Source: Bolinopsis microptera (lineage: Eukaryota > Ctenophora > Tentaculata > Lobata > Bolinopsidae). From it: a stretch of 64,000 nt of DNA. The notes beneath the pieces were generated by a model, which did not search any database, was not told the origin of the DNA, and saw only the letters and a list, made by a program, of their open reading frames with translations. Positions 1 through 9,610 of the stretch are shown here, piece by piece; within the stretch, counting starts at the first letter, position 1, and each line of letters opens with the position of its first letter. The stretch spans positions 2,656,501 through 2,720,500 of the forward strand of contig NC_087073.1 in NCBI RefSeq assembly GCF_026151205.1. The letters are read 5' to 3'. The translations under genes and the position numbers were made by a program.

Positions 1-173
1 TGTATGGTACGACAAAAATGCACAAGGACCCTATTAAATTTCGATTCATTACATCTGGAAGAAATAGTTCCTTGCAGCAGTTGTCTGTAGCTGTTGGATT
101 ATGTTTAAAAACGTGTCTGAAAGTTGCTAAAAATTATTCTGGGATTAATCTTACTTCGGAATATGTATTTTAG
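1..173 (+). mobile_element. Reverse-transcriptase fragment, cut by window edge
   Basis: An open frame runs from base 3 to a TAG at 171-173. It encodes the start of a reverse-transcriptase fingers region: YGTTKMHKDP, then FRFITSGRN and a leucine-rich stretch. The pattern K-x-HK-x-P-x(2)-FR-x-I is typical of Penelope-like and related metazoan RTs. The 5' part lies outside the window. No catalytic aspartates are present, so this is a scrap. The exact RT family is uncertain. Confidence 0.5.
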
Positions 174-385
174 CATGACGTGTCATTCTTTTTGTTAGTT
201 TGTTTTCAATTTTTGATCTTAATTTTAACTTTCAGTACGTTTTACCTAACAATATCATTTTTTAGCTAGCAGAATGGTTTTCAGAGGGCATTAATGAAAT
301 GGACTATGAGCTGGTCCCAAGTCCAGACGCCATTTTATTCTTTGTAATTTTCAATAACAGCTGTCTAGTCATTGACTACTGAATA

Positions 386-660
386 TACATGGAAACATAT
401 GTGGTCATAAGCTATCTATATTATACATTGCACATCATTTATTAATTGTAATTAAAGCAAGTCATTGAATGTTTTATCTGGCAACAGTTATAGTGTGCAT
501 TGGGTAGGAATGTGAGTGTGTACTGTGTATTTTTTGTAGCTCGCTCAATGGTGAATCTTAACGTAGGCCAATTTTATTTAGAGATATCAATTATATCATA
601 GCCAAACTGGGGAAGGTTTTCATAGTCAACTTAAACAAGTTGTGATTACATTACATAAGC
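386..660 (+). repeat. Dispersed ~275-bp repeat, copy A
   Basis: The stretch from the CATGGAAACAT motif onward is repeated at 2572-2860 with a few small indels; both copies contain the same GTAATTAAAGCAA and TATCTGGCAACAG words in the same order. The two copies flank the ~170-bp satellite, so they may mark the borders of an older insertion. No coding potential was seen. Bases 174-385 hold nothing recognisable. Confidence 0.7.
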
Positions 661-2303
661 TGGCGGTTATTTTCGATTTTCTCAAGATCTAACTGATAGA
701 ATTTGAAATATTTCCTTGTGTTTGAAGTCATATCTCACGTTTGGCACATAGAAATTCGCGCAAACTTGCTCAGATTATCCGTCTTATAGACATGTGACTA
801 TCTGGAAAGTTTAAAGAAATTCTATCAGTTAGATCTTGAGATAATCGACTTTCGTCAAATATCGTACCAAAACCGCCAATTTGAGATATTTTAATGTGTT
901 TGAAGTCATATCTCAAGTTTGGCACATAGAAATTTGCCCAAACTTGCTCAGATTATCTGTCTTATAGCCATGTAACTATCTGGAAAGTTTAAAGAAATTC
1001 TATCAGTCAGATCTCAAAATATATGCCTGCGTACCGTACCAATTTGTAATATTTCCTTGTGTTTGAAGTCATATCTCAAGTTTGGCACATAGAAATTCGC
1101 CCAAACTTGCTCAGATTATCCGCCTTATAGCCATGTAACTATTTGGAAAATTTTAAGAAATTCTATCAGTAAGATCTTGAGATAATGGACTTTCGTCAAA
1201 TACCGAAACTGCCAATTTGAGATATTTTAATGTGTTTGAAGTCATATCTCAAGTTTGGCACATAGAAATTTGCCCAAACTTGCTCAGATTATCTGTCTTA
1301 TAGCCATGTAACTATATGGAAAGTTTAAAGAAATTCTATCAGTCAGAGCTCAAAATATATGCCTGCGTACCGTACCAATTTGAAATATTTCCTTGTGTTT
1401 GAAGTCATATCTCAAGTTTGGCACAAAGAAATTCGCCCAAACTTGCTCAAATTATCCGTCTTACAGCCATGTAACTATTTGGAAAGTTTTTAAAAATTCT
1501 ATCAGTTAGATCTTGAGATACTCGACTTTCGTCAAATATCGTACCGAAACCGCCAATTTGAGATATTTTCATGTGTTTGAAGTCATATCTCAAGTTTGGC
1601 ACAAAGAAATTCGCCCAAACTTGCTCAAATTATCCGTCTTACAGCCATGTAACTATCTGGAAAGTTTAAAGAACTTCTATCAGTTAGATCTTGAGATAAT
1701 CGACTTTCGTCAAATATCGTACCAAAACTGCCAATTTGAGATATTTTAATGTGTTTGAAGTCATATCTCAAGTTTGGCACATATAAATTCGCCCAAACTT
1801 GCTCAGATTAATCGTCTTATAGCCATGTAACTATCAGGGGGGGGGGGGAGCCAAGTAGATATTTGTAGATATTTGTAGATATTTGTAGATTAATGTAGAA
1901 TGGATAATCCACGAAAAAAGTGGTTGACATTCTACAAATTTATACATTTATCTCCAAAAATTCAGTAGAATTTCTGGGCATATATTTGAGATATACATTT
2001 TTTGTAGATAAATGTAGATATTTGTAGATTATTGTAATGGACAATTCACGAAAAAAGTGGTGAATTAACGTATCCAAATATCTACAAAAATCTACTTGGC
2101 TCCCCCCTATCTGGAAAGTTTAAAGAAATTCTATCAGTTAGATCTTGAGATAATCGACTTTCGTCAAATATCGTACCAAAAACCGCCAATTGGAAATATT
2201 TTAATGTGTTTGAAGTCATATCTCAAGTTTGGCACATAGAAATTTGCCCAAACTTGCTCAGATTATCCGTCTTATAGCCATGTAACTCTCTGGAAAGTTT
2301 AAA
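640..2303 (+). repeat. ~170-bp tandem satellite, about nine units
   Basis: The word TTTGAAGTCATATCTCA recurs at 721, 899, 1062, 1235, 1398, 1575, 1754 and 2209, giving spacings of 163-179 bp except the last, which is lengthened by the foldback element at 1836-2107. Units alternate between two sequence variants (spacings near 163 and 175), suggesting a two-unit higher-order repeat in part of the array. Open frames here are incidental. Confidence 0.9.
1836..2107. mobile_element. Foldback element with G-tract ends, in satellite
   Basis: It begins with a run of 12 G then AGCCAAGTAGAT, and ends with ATCTACTTGGCT followed by six C: terminal inverted repeats of about 20 bp. Between them lie tandem copies of GTAGATATTT. 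It interrupts a satellite unit and is flanked by TATC at 1832-1835 and 2108-2111. The uninterrupted units read straight through this site, so TATC is a 4-bp target-site duplication. It has no coding capacity. Confidence 0.8.
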
Positions 2304-2550
2304 GTCAGGGTCAGGGTCAGGGTCAGGGCAGGGTCAAGGTCAGGGTCAGGGTCAGGGTCAGGGTCAGGGTCAGGGTCAGGGTCAGGGTCAGGGTCAGGGT
2401 CAGGGTCAGGGTCAGGGCCAGGGTCAGGGTCAGGGTCAGGGTCAGGGTCAGGGTCAGGGTCAGGGTCAGGGTCAGGGTCAGGGTCAGGGTCAGGGTCAGG
2501 GTCAGGGTCAGGGTCAGGGTCAGGGTCAGGGTCAGGGTCAGGGTCAGGGT
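2304..2550 (+). repeat. (TCAGGG)n telomere-like array
   Basis: About 40 nearly perfect TCAGGG hexamers, one base different from the animal telomere repeat TTAGGG. The right edge reads TTAATTGTCGCGCACCC, which matches in inverse orientation the left edge of the CCCTGA element at 16361-16765. This is therefore probably a remnant of the same mobile element rather than a chromosome end. Confidence 0.85.
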
Positions 2551-2571
2551 TAATTGTCGCGCACCCATTTT

Positions 2572-2860
2572 ACCATGGAAACATGTACGTTATAAGCTAT
2601 CTATATATAGTATTATCTATATATAATATTATACATTGCACATCGTTTATTAATTGTAATTAAAGCAACTCATTGAATGTTTTATCTGGCAACAGTTATT
2701 ATACATAGTGTGCACTGAGTAGGAATGTGAGTATGCATTTTTTGTACTTAGTAACGGTGAATCTTAACGTGGGCTAATTTTATTTGGTGATATCAATTAT
2801 TTCATAGCCAAACTGGGGAAGGTTAAATAAAACAAGTTGTAATTAAATTAAATTAGCTGA
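2572..2860 (+). repeat. Dispersed ~275-bp repeat, copy B
   Basis: Second copy of the repeat at 386-660, with an extra TATA-rich stretch near 2605-2630. The following 2861-4507 is AT-rich and shows no convincing gene. One weak trace is a frame near 3310-3410 with the words YRPICL and LALK, as in LINE reverse transcriptases, but it is too short to call. Confidence 0.65.
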
Positions 2861-4745
2861 TAGTAGAAACTTTTCGCAAATAAACTGTGAACAGTGAACA
2901 GTGAACACATATAATTTGAGAGAGAATTGATTCGTTCACCGGACACATACATTATACTGTCCAGAGATATTATGGGAGGTTCAAGCTTATTAAAAGATTC
3001 TTTGAACTTTTGAAAAGTAGCAAAAATTGAGAAAAATTGATAATCTAGGAGGGGATAGGTAGTTGGTTCAAACATATAAGTAATAAAACATGTTTTATTT
3101 TGCAGAATTATACAATATGCATATGTTATCGTCTTCGACTATAAGGGATGATGGGGCGATGACGTGATTATAATTATATATGATAAAGTTCCAGGTGGTG
3201 ACTAATTGAAGGCGTGTAAGTGTGAGGATGAAGAATCAGCCTTGATGCATGAGCTGGAAGGGTGAACGAGGTAAAAATATGTACATGGTACAATTTCATA
3301 GAAACTGAGAACAAAAATCCTTTACATCAGTACAGACCGATATGCTTGCCTTCAATTACAAACCTTGCTTTAAAAATGATATTGTTATTCAAGTTAAAAG
3401 CCTTCGAAGTTTTTAATAAACTATCGCATGATATTGTATATCAATCAAATTGCAACTCTTAAGTTAACTTGTTGTTTAATTGTATTACTGAGTCATAAAT
3501 GAACACTTGTAGTACGTACCTATATGGCGGTTGGTCTGCAACTTGTCCCATGCTGATGAACCTGATAATTAAAATATTTGTTGTAAATATCTATAATATT
3601 CACACTAGATTCTAGACGGCAAAGTTCGAATTGCAGTCGGAACTGCAGAGTGGAGACGTACATTTTGTTAATTTACTAAAGTAACTGGTAAAAACACTTC
3701 TATGGAAATAAAACCAGGTTATATAATAAATTTATAGTCTATTAAACTACATCGATAATAGTATATTATATGGATAACAATAATAATAATATCAGTTTCG
3801 GCTGCTCAGGTCAAAATCGAAAACCTATCATTTTATGCAGCCTAGATTTAATGATTCAAATAAGAAGCGCAGTGTTTCTAAAGTAAGCAGCATTTTAGAC
3901 CGTAGACTTTTACAATAGCTGGATCAGCTGGCTTAAGGAAAAACAATATATGCTCTTCGCATAAAAAAAACACAATTAAAACGAATGCAAAATTTGTGAT
4001 TCTACTTCTAGGATCACATATCAAAAATATTTTTAAATAGGACTCAAGCAATCAGGCGTAATCTAAACTAGTTTATTGATACTTGGCTTTGCTTTATATT
4101 AAAATCTCAGCATTTTGATCCAGCGAAAAATTCTATTTGTACCTCGACTCATATGTCATACGAAACAGTACACTAGAAAATAAGGCTCAACAATTTTAAC
4201 TTCTGAAGGCGGCTCTGTATCATTCTACATTCTGACAACAGTCCTTCTATGCTATGTCAACAATTTTAAAACCTATTCATTCAACTTATAGGATTTCAAG
4301 GTATTACACAAGTGGCAATGATGAATCATGGATGATAATTGATTATTGACGAAAACTCGACAAGCAAGTTTGAAACCCAAAGTAAGAAATCGGGATCAAA
4401 TATGATTGACACGTAACGCGCGCGTATAACATGTGCTTATCCAATGCGAAACTAAAAGTGGTGAAATGGAAGAATCGACTGTAGAGTGATTTAGCGCGAC
4501 CGACAGGCTTAACAAATTCATGAGACGCAATAATTTAGTTGGTATGCAAAACATTTCGAAATTAGATAAATAAATACAAATGAAGCCTTTTCAGTCACAT
4601 GCTATGCAAATGCATGTTTTAAACTTTGGCAAATAAATCAAAGTGGAAAAAGCTTCCTTTACAGTTTACACCTTTAATTTTCTCCACAACAGGAGGCATG
4701 GGAGTTGAAGCACAACGCTTGATTAATAAGCTTGCACAAAAGATG

Positions 4746-4838
4746 TTAACGGGTGATACTCGTAAAATATCTGTTCCATATATTGGACCGTCGACGAGTC
4801 CAACTCGGCGCGCGTCCTGGTAGGTTGTAAACCTACAA
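4746..4838 (+). mobile_element. 93-bp GC-rich miniature mobile element
   Basis: It is bounded by AAAAGATG at 4738-4745 and 4839-4846, and it interrupts a coding frame that reads on in the same frame if the insert and one repeat are ignored. Core words: GGTGATACTCGTAAAATATC, then GGACCGTCGACGAGTCC, then CGCGCGTCCTGG and a terminal hairpin GTAGGTTGTAAACCTAC. Related copies lie at 18126-18185, 18823-18931 and, split by another insertion, 21874-21900 plus 22650-22703. Parts resemble the hammerhead ribozyme core, discussed under findings. Confidence 0.85.
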
Positions 4839-5015
4839 AAAAGATGGAATCTCCAATTGGTCAGCGATATTCAGACTCAGTTACATATCTTAGAAAGCGC
4901 TTGCGCTTTGAGGCATTAAAGACAACAGTTATTTCGATAAGGGGGGACAGAGAGCCCAAGTTGCGATATAAACCAGACAATATCGAAGATTTAGATTTAA
5001 ATATTGAGCTCTTTG

Positions 5016-5378
5016 CACAGGAGGAGCAAAGTGCGAAGAAACTGCCACAAACTGCTACTAACTGCTACAAACTGCCACTAACTGCCACAAACTGGCACTA
5101 ACTGCTACAAACTTACCTGGGGACCTCAGGCTATCAATAGAGATTCGGCGGAATGACAGGCCGGCTGAGCGCGGCCCAGTAACTACAAACGGGCACTGAC
5201 TGCTACAAACGGGCACTGACTGCTGCAAACGGCGCGCGAATGCGTGGGCGCGATTGCAGCAGTTAGTGCCCGTTTGTACCAGTTAGTGCCAGTTTGTGGC
5301 AGTTAGTGCCAGTTTGTAGCAGTTAGTAGCAGTTTGTAGCAGTTTGTGGCAGTTTCTTTGCACTTTGCACCTCCTGTG
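5016..5378. mobile_element. CACAGGAGGAGC foldback element, copy 1
   Basis: Long terminal inverted repeats start CACAGGAGGAGCAAAGTGC and continue into tandem ACTGCTACAAACTGCCACTA-type repeats, which reappear inverted on the right. A 4-bp target-site duplication TTTG lies at 5012-5015 and 5379-5382. The centre (about 5110-5180) holds a sequence also found, inverted, near 22862-23003. There is no open frame. The 736-bp relative at 18515-19250 has the same ends and also a 4-bp duplication. Confidence 0.85.
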
Positions 5379-5564
5379 TTTGGTTAGAGAATACTTTCTT
5401 AGATATTTTGGACAGTTTTTAATATTGGTAATGTTAATGAATTGTAATTGATTGATATGTAATATTTAGGCCCGTGGCCAGTTTTCAAAAAAAAATAAAT
5501 CAAAGCCTGACATTTAATTGTGTGTTTCCCTTTGTGTCTAAATGCAATGTAAAGTAAATTAACT

Positions 5565-6189
5565 TTTTTTTCTTTTTTTTTGGTGCAGCACCTACTGACT
5601 TGACTCGAAAGAGCAAGCGACTCAATAATACCAAAGAGTCCTACTGAGGCCCAGATGTTTGCGCCACTATCCCGGTAATGCAGAGATACATCTGGTACCA
5701 TTGCAAGAGCAATGGCAGTTGAGTGGGGGCACCCCTCCGAAGATTGACTACCATAGATCCCGTGTGACTATGAAAAGAGACCGATCTCGCCCCATCGACA
5801 TGCTCCTTAGTTAATTACCAAAGGTGTTCCCGGTTTTAGTGAGAAGAGTGTAGCTTTGGATACAAGACTTTCTCGGCGCCCTACGCCGAGTGATGCCTTA
5901 TCGTGTTCAGGTTAAGATGTCCGATTGATCTTGTTAAGTCGCGGTCCGGTTTAGGGCTATTTACTAAGCCGATTAGCTGGCCTCTATCCTAAGATAGGTA
6001 TATTGGAAGTCGTGAAAAGCCCACGGCGGCATGTTGCAGGTATAGGTTCTCTAGACGAGCTGTCCATATACCGCATAAAGAGTATAGAAGTAAGATTCTT
6101 TTATTGACACTAATGCTGCCTCGCGAGGTGCAATGCGGACAGACATAAGCCCTGGAAGAACCAGCAAAACCTGACAAGGATTCTCACCC
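5565..6189 (-). mobile_element. Polyadenylated retroposon (family Y), minus orientation
   Basis: It is flanked by a 17-bp direct repeat TGTAAAGTAAATTAACT at 5548-5564 and 6190-6206. The left edge is a T run, so the element lies on the minus strand with a poly(A) tail. The minus-strand 5' end reads GGGTGAGAATCCTTGTCAGG, shared with the copy ending at 30963. No protein domain was recognised. The same insertion, partly deleted, is in the duplicate segment at 62488-62867, so it predates the segmental duplication. Confidence 0.85.
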
Positions 6190-6329
6190 TGTAAAGTAAA
6201 TTAACTGTATTCATGAACTGTGTCAGCAGGAAGTTTACATCATTCCCTATCTTGAGTAAGAAGATGAGCTGAAACGAATTTTTGTTAAAGTTGTACGCAG
6301 TAAATGCAGCAAATATTGCGAAAACGCCA

Positions 6330-7047
6330 GCATACGTATCAAACTGGATGTGCTTTTGGCGGAGATGTAACCTGGGCCTTTGGTTTATCATAATTTAATT
6401 TGACAGAAGCTAAAGGAAGGCAGCTCAAAAGGCCCAGTGCACTATCGACAAGATCAAGGACTCTAGTGCCAATATTGACTTTTCCGAACACCTTTTCACC
6501 GATTGGCCCTGTGTGATCTCAGTGGTCCCAGTGAGCTGCACCCTACTGCTAAACGTCACATGATGATTTGTGTTTTAATGCTTATTAATTTAAACGATTA
6601 TCCAGTTGATATAAAATATGACTTTTACTGTGGCCATAATGTGCGCCCCCATATGGAGAATAGAGCCCACGATGGCCACAGGTATCAGATCTCCAAGAGT
6701 CCAGACAGGCGTTAACATAGTGCTATACTTTGCTAGATACTATATTTTAATGTTGAGTAGAGACAATTCGCATTCATTCAATGAAAAGCTTGGGCTTAAA
6801 ATTACAAGCTGCTTAACAATCGTTAACTATGAAGGCAGCGACTTGTTTTCAAATTTGACAGAGACAAATGCACTTCTGTTTCATATTTTTTACTGTATTA
6901 AGCAATTGATTTATTGTAAACTTTGCCATCTTTCTCCTTAGCATTGCGGAGTGAGAACCCCCTGCCACCTCTACAAAAATACCTGAAATCTCCAATATAC
7001 CAATAAGTCTTGCAGAACTAAGGACAAGGGGAACTTCTGGATCCACC
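6330..7047 (-). pseudogene. Possible minus-strand coding exons, unidentified
   Basis: Three pieces read like protein on the minus strand: about 7046-6986 (VDPEVPLVLSSARLIGILEI), about 6715-6630 (WTLGDLIPVAIVGSILHMG, hydrophobic) and about 6507-6330 (VFGKVNIGTRVLDLVDSALG, ending in a stop). In the duplicate near 63030 the stop changes from TGA to TAA, so it is kept. I do not recognise a family, the exon phases do not join cleanly, and no start was found. It may be the 3' end of a membrane-protein gene carried along by the duplication, or chance. Confidence 0.3.
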
Positions 7048-7156
7048 TTAACTGGTTGGATGTTTTTCAGTTTAAAAAAATTGTTCCAACTTCTGAATGG
7101 TCCATTATATTGAAAATATCGCTTAATTTAATTTTATGCGAATCTAGGTTTTCAGC

Positions 7157-7808
7157 ATGTCAGTTGTCGAATCGGACTACTTAAAAAGGTGGATTGGTGC
7201 CCCAATTACTGATGCTTTAACAGAAGTTGCTTTGAAACGACCTGCTGACCCGATAGAGTATATTGCACTTTGGCTGCTTAAATATAAAGAAAACGAAGTT
7301 GTAAAAGCCGCGGTAGGTCTAAGTAGTAATTGTGTATGAAAACTATTTTCAGGTGAATTTCATCATTTATTATACCCCTTTTGTCAAATAAATCATCTGT
7401 GAATATATTTAGAGTTAATTGACAATTATTAAACTCTACAGGAAGCATCCAATGCAGAGAGATTATCTATCGAGAAAAAAAAGTTAGATGAAGAGGCTAA
7501 GAAGAAAGCTGAGCTGGAAGAAGAACAAAGAAGGATTGCTGCAGAGAATGCTGCCAAAAAGTGAGATGTTGCAATATTGATTTTAAATTATTATGTGTGC
7601 TAATAGTCTTATATAAAAAATGTTTATTTAGCCGTTAAAGTTGATATAGGCAGATACATAAATAAATTCAATGTTATAGGTGACTAAATCACATTCTAAT
7701 GTATATTGTACAGCTCCAATTGATTTAAAAAAAAACTATCATTTCAGGGCTGAAATCGAGAAAGCTTTAGCAGAACAAGCCAAACAAACAGAAGCTGCAG
7801 CTGTATAG
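7157..7808 (+). CDS. DPY30-domain protein (DYDC-like), three exons
   Basis: Exons 7157-7312, 7442-7560 and 7748-7808 join in frame with GT/AG junctions to give 111 residues. Residues about 6-50 form a DPY30 dimerisation motif: YLKRWIGAPITDALTEVA, then RPADPIEYIALWLLKYKEN. The rest is an alanine/glutamate/lysine-rich helix (coiled coil), ending EAAAV. This layout matches DYDC1/DYDC2 of vertebrates, a family tied to sperm and ciliary structures; it is shorter than vertebrate DYDC (about 177 residues). DPY30 motifs also occur in NME5 and in the histone-methylase subunit DPY30, but no kinase domain is present. A CAG just before the ATG suggests a 5' UTR intron. The poly(A) signal is at 7951. An identical first exon starts at 63855. 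Confidence 0.85.
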
Positions 7809-7950
7809 CCATTTAGCCAGCAATCAGTGTTACCAGTAACACACTTCCTTTGTCACTTCAACATGCTGATCAGAGCAACTTCTCATTTTGGACAGTTCAA
7901 CATTTAACAATACGACATCTATTAGTTACTGTTGTATAAAGATTGTAAAT

Positions 7951-7956
7951 AATAAA
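7951..7956 (+). terminator. AATAAA polyadenylation signal for DYDC-like gene
   Basis: A canonical AATAAA lies 143 bases after the stop codon, in AT-rich 3' UTR. Bases 7957-8257 hold no further gene. Confidence 0.6.
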
Positions 7957-8257
7957 TGAGAATGAACCACCTTATTCTAATGTATCCTCTTCACTTGGTG
8001 CGGTTACAACCAGATTAACTGGGATTCTTAGGGGAAGACAAACTGTAACTGAGACAAATTTTATTTTTCCATACATGATGGTTTTGTTTTACTCTAAACA
8101 TGTGTTAATAGACTGTAATCTAGTTTTGCAATGGGTGAAGTTAAAACAGGATGCAAAACATTTGGGCATCTAGCAATATAAGAATATATTATAGTGCTCC
8201 TGCAAATATATAGACTTATATAAAAATTACAAATGTAAGCACTATACTTCACTAGAG

Positions 8258-9442
8258 ATGATCCCAACTGACGTGTTAAGTGATTTACTTACTCATCTGT
8301 CTCTACTTGATCTCATGGAATGTTCCGGAGTATGTCTGAGTTGGAGAGATTCTGCACTTCATGAAATATTCAGGAGAACTAACCAGTCTTTATCTGATAT
8401 GATTAGAAAACACAAGAATCTCAACAAGTCTATTCTACTGAAAACACTTTCTAAGACTAACAAGAAATTCTCCGCGAAAGCTCTCTTCCAAAAGATAAGA
8501 TTTGACTCAGCCCTTATCTCGGGAGATACATCTAAGCTTACTTTTGCAAGTGACTTCGATCTGTACCCTTCGTTGTGTATGTCAATGAGGTGGTACTCGT
8601 TCCCAATAAATTTGAAACCAAAAGATCTGACAGAGTACAGATGGTGTCTCACTACCCCTCTTTTCTCTCAAAAACAGAAAGAGAAACAGAAAGAGAAAGG
8701 TAAAAACAAACGAGACACTCCCAGACAGTTTTGTGTGTCACGTGGTTCTCGATTCCACATTCCATGGTCGGACAGGGCGGCTCCTGTAATAGTGGACAAA
8801 CTCATCTCAATTTACAACATAGGAACAACAGTTATAGCGGTGTGGAATGATTTTAGAACCGTAGCATTTATCGTACACTCTCAACCTCTATCACTGAGAT
8901 TACTGGCGGATTGCTTCCATCTCAAACTCCCTAAGAAGATAATTAGTCAGAGTGAAGGGCTGGACAGTTTCGGGATCACTGCTCAATTAACATTACGGAA
9001 CTTTAAACGTGTGTTTGTTCACGAAGTTTTCAACAATTTGTTCTACGAGGATGACAATGTTCTCCGGGGCTGGGACAAACTTGTTTTGCAGAATATATCC
9101 CTGGAGAAGGGTTTCAGTTTGCTCTGGAAGAGTGATTACTTTAAAGGCAAGATACCTGGATGCTGTATAGTTGAGTTAGTTTTAAAACACAGTAAGACTT
9201 TTACACCTGATAATTTGTGGGATGTAAGTAAGTATTCCTTGTCTCAATTATGCAAGTTAGAACCACTGCCTGATCAGTATAAAGATAAAATGCCCTTCGA
9301 TTATAGCCCGGACAGTAGTTTTGTCTTCAAAGCTAGCAACAAATTACTTTCTGTTGAGATAATTCTTTGTTTTGATGAGTTTAGGGATGAGCTTATTTTT
9401 CATGATATGAGTATTTCCATTGCTAAGTTAAAAAAACTGTAA
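8258..9442 (+). CDS. F-box protein, single exon
   Basis: An uninterrupted 394-codon frame starts with ATG. Residues 1-40 fit the F-box: MIPTDVLSDLLTHLSLLDLM, then CSGVCLSWRD, with the usual leucine spacing and the V/C-x-W element. F-box proteins recruit substrates to SCF ubiquitin ligases through SKP1. The remaining ~350 residues show no leucine-rich or WD repeats that I can recognise, so the substrate class is open; a basic patch KQKEKQKEKGKNKR lies near residue 145. Lack of introns next to intron-rich genes suggests a retrocopy or lineage-specific family member. No canonical AATAAA was seen just after the stop. Confidence 0.75.
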   Translation: MIPTDVLSDLLTHLSLLDLMECSGVCLSWRDSALHEIFRRTNQSLSDMIRKHKNLNKSILLKTLSKTNKKFSAKALFQKIRFDSALISGDTSKLTFASDFDLYPSLCMSMRWYSFPINLKPKDLTEYRWCLTTPLFSQKQKEKQKEKGKNKRDTPRQFCVSRGSRFHIPWSDRAAPVIVDKLISIYNIGTTVIAVWNDFRTVAFIVHSQPLSLRLLADCFHLKLPKKIISQSEGLDSFGITAQLTLRNFKRVFVHEVFNNLFYEDDNVLRGWDKLVLQNISLEKGFSLLWKSDYFKGKIPGCCIVELVLKHSKTFTPDNLWDVSKYSLSQLCKLEPLPDQYKDKMPFDYSPDSSFVFKASNKLLSVEIILCFDEFRDELIFHDMSISIAKLKKL

Positions 9443-9610
9443 ATATTTATCACACTCATTATTGTTTTATTGTATTCTAATAGAAAGTTGCAATGATTTA
9501 TATTGTGCGTCCGTCCCTATTCCTATCTATAACTTATTATTACATTTACAAGAAGTTGATTAAAGTTAAATATTAATTATCTGAAGCTGAGGTAATGTTT
9601 GTTAGATGTG

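Larger units (their letters stand above)
4644..5492 (+). mobile_element. 5'-truncated retroelement insertion with nested elements
   Basis: The insertion is flanked by AAATAAATCAAAG at 4631-4643 and 5493-5505, and the second copy of the segment (near 62415) has this word once with nothing inserted. It encodes the C-terminal end of a reverse-transcriptase polyprotein: FTPLIFSTTGGMG, then RKRLRF and ISIRGDRE, as in the nuclease-like tail at 61740-62153. It ends in a short A run. The frame is broken by a 93-bp element (4746-4838) and a foldback element (5016-5378). About 380 bp of retroelement remain once both are discounted. Confidence 0.85.
4508..7312 (+). other. Segmental duplication, copy 1
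   Basis: Starting at GGCTTAACAAATTCATG, this segment matches 62293-64000 at high identity in the same orientation, apart from insertions or deletions. Copy 1 carries a retroelement insertion at 4644-5492 and about 340 bp (5646-5985) that are absent from copy 2. Copy 2 carries an 86-bp insertion at 62509-62594. The DPY30 exon 1 is identical over the 146 bases visible in both copies. The right-hand extent is unknown because copy 2 runs off the window. Confidence 0.9.

Noticed and set aside
2304-2550. Interpretation as a chromosome end
   Set aside because: The sequence continues on both sides with ordinary interspersed repeats, and the hexamer is TCAGGG with an element-like edge.
2323-2568. Long open frame of alternating Leu-Thr on the minus strand (and the similar one at 16346-16588)
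   Set aside because: Produced by the hexamer array, where a 6-bp unit keeps all frames open; no gene features.
3262-3462. Possible LINE RT fragment with YRPICL
   Set aside because: Starts from GTG, is only ~65 codons and lacks neighbouring RT motifs; kept only as a remark.
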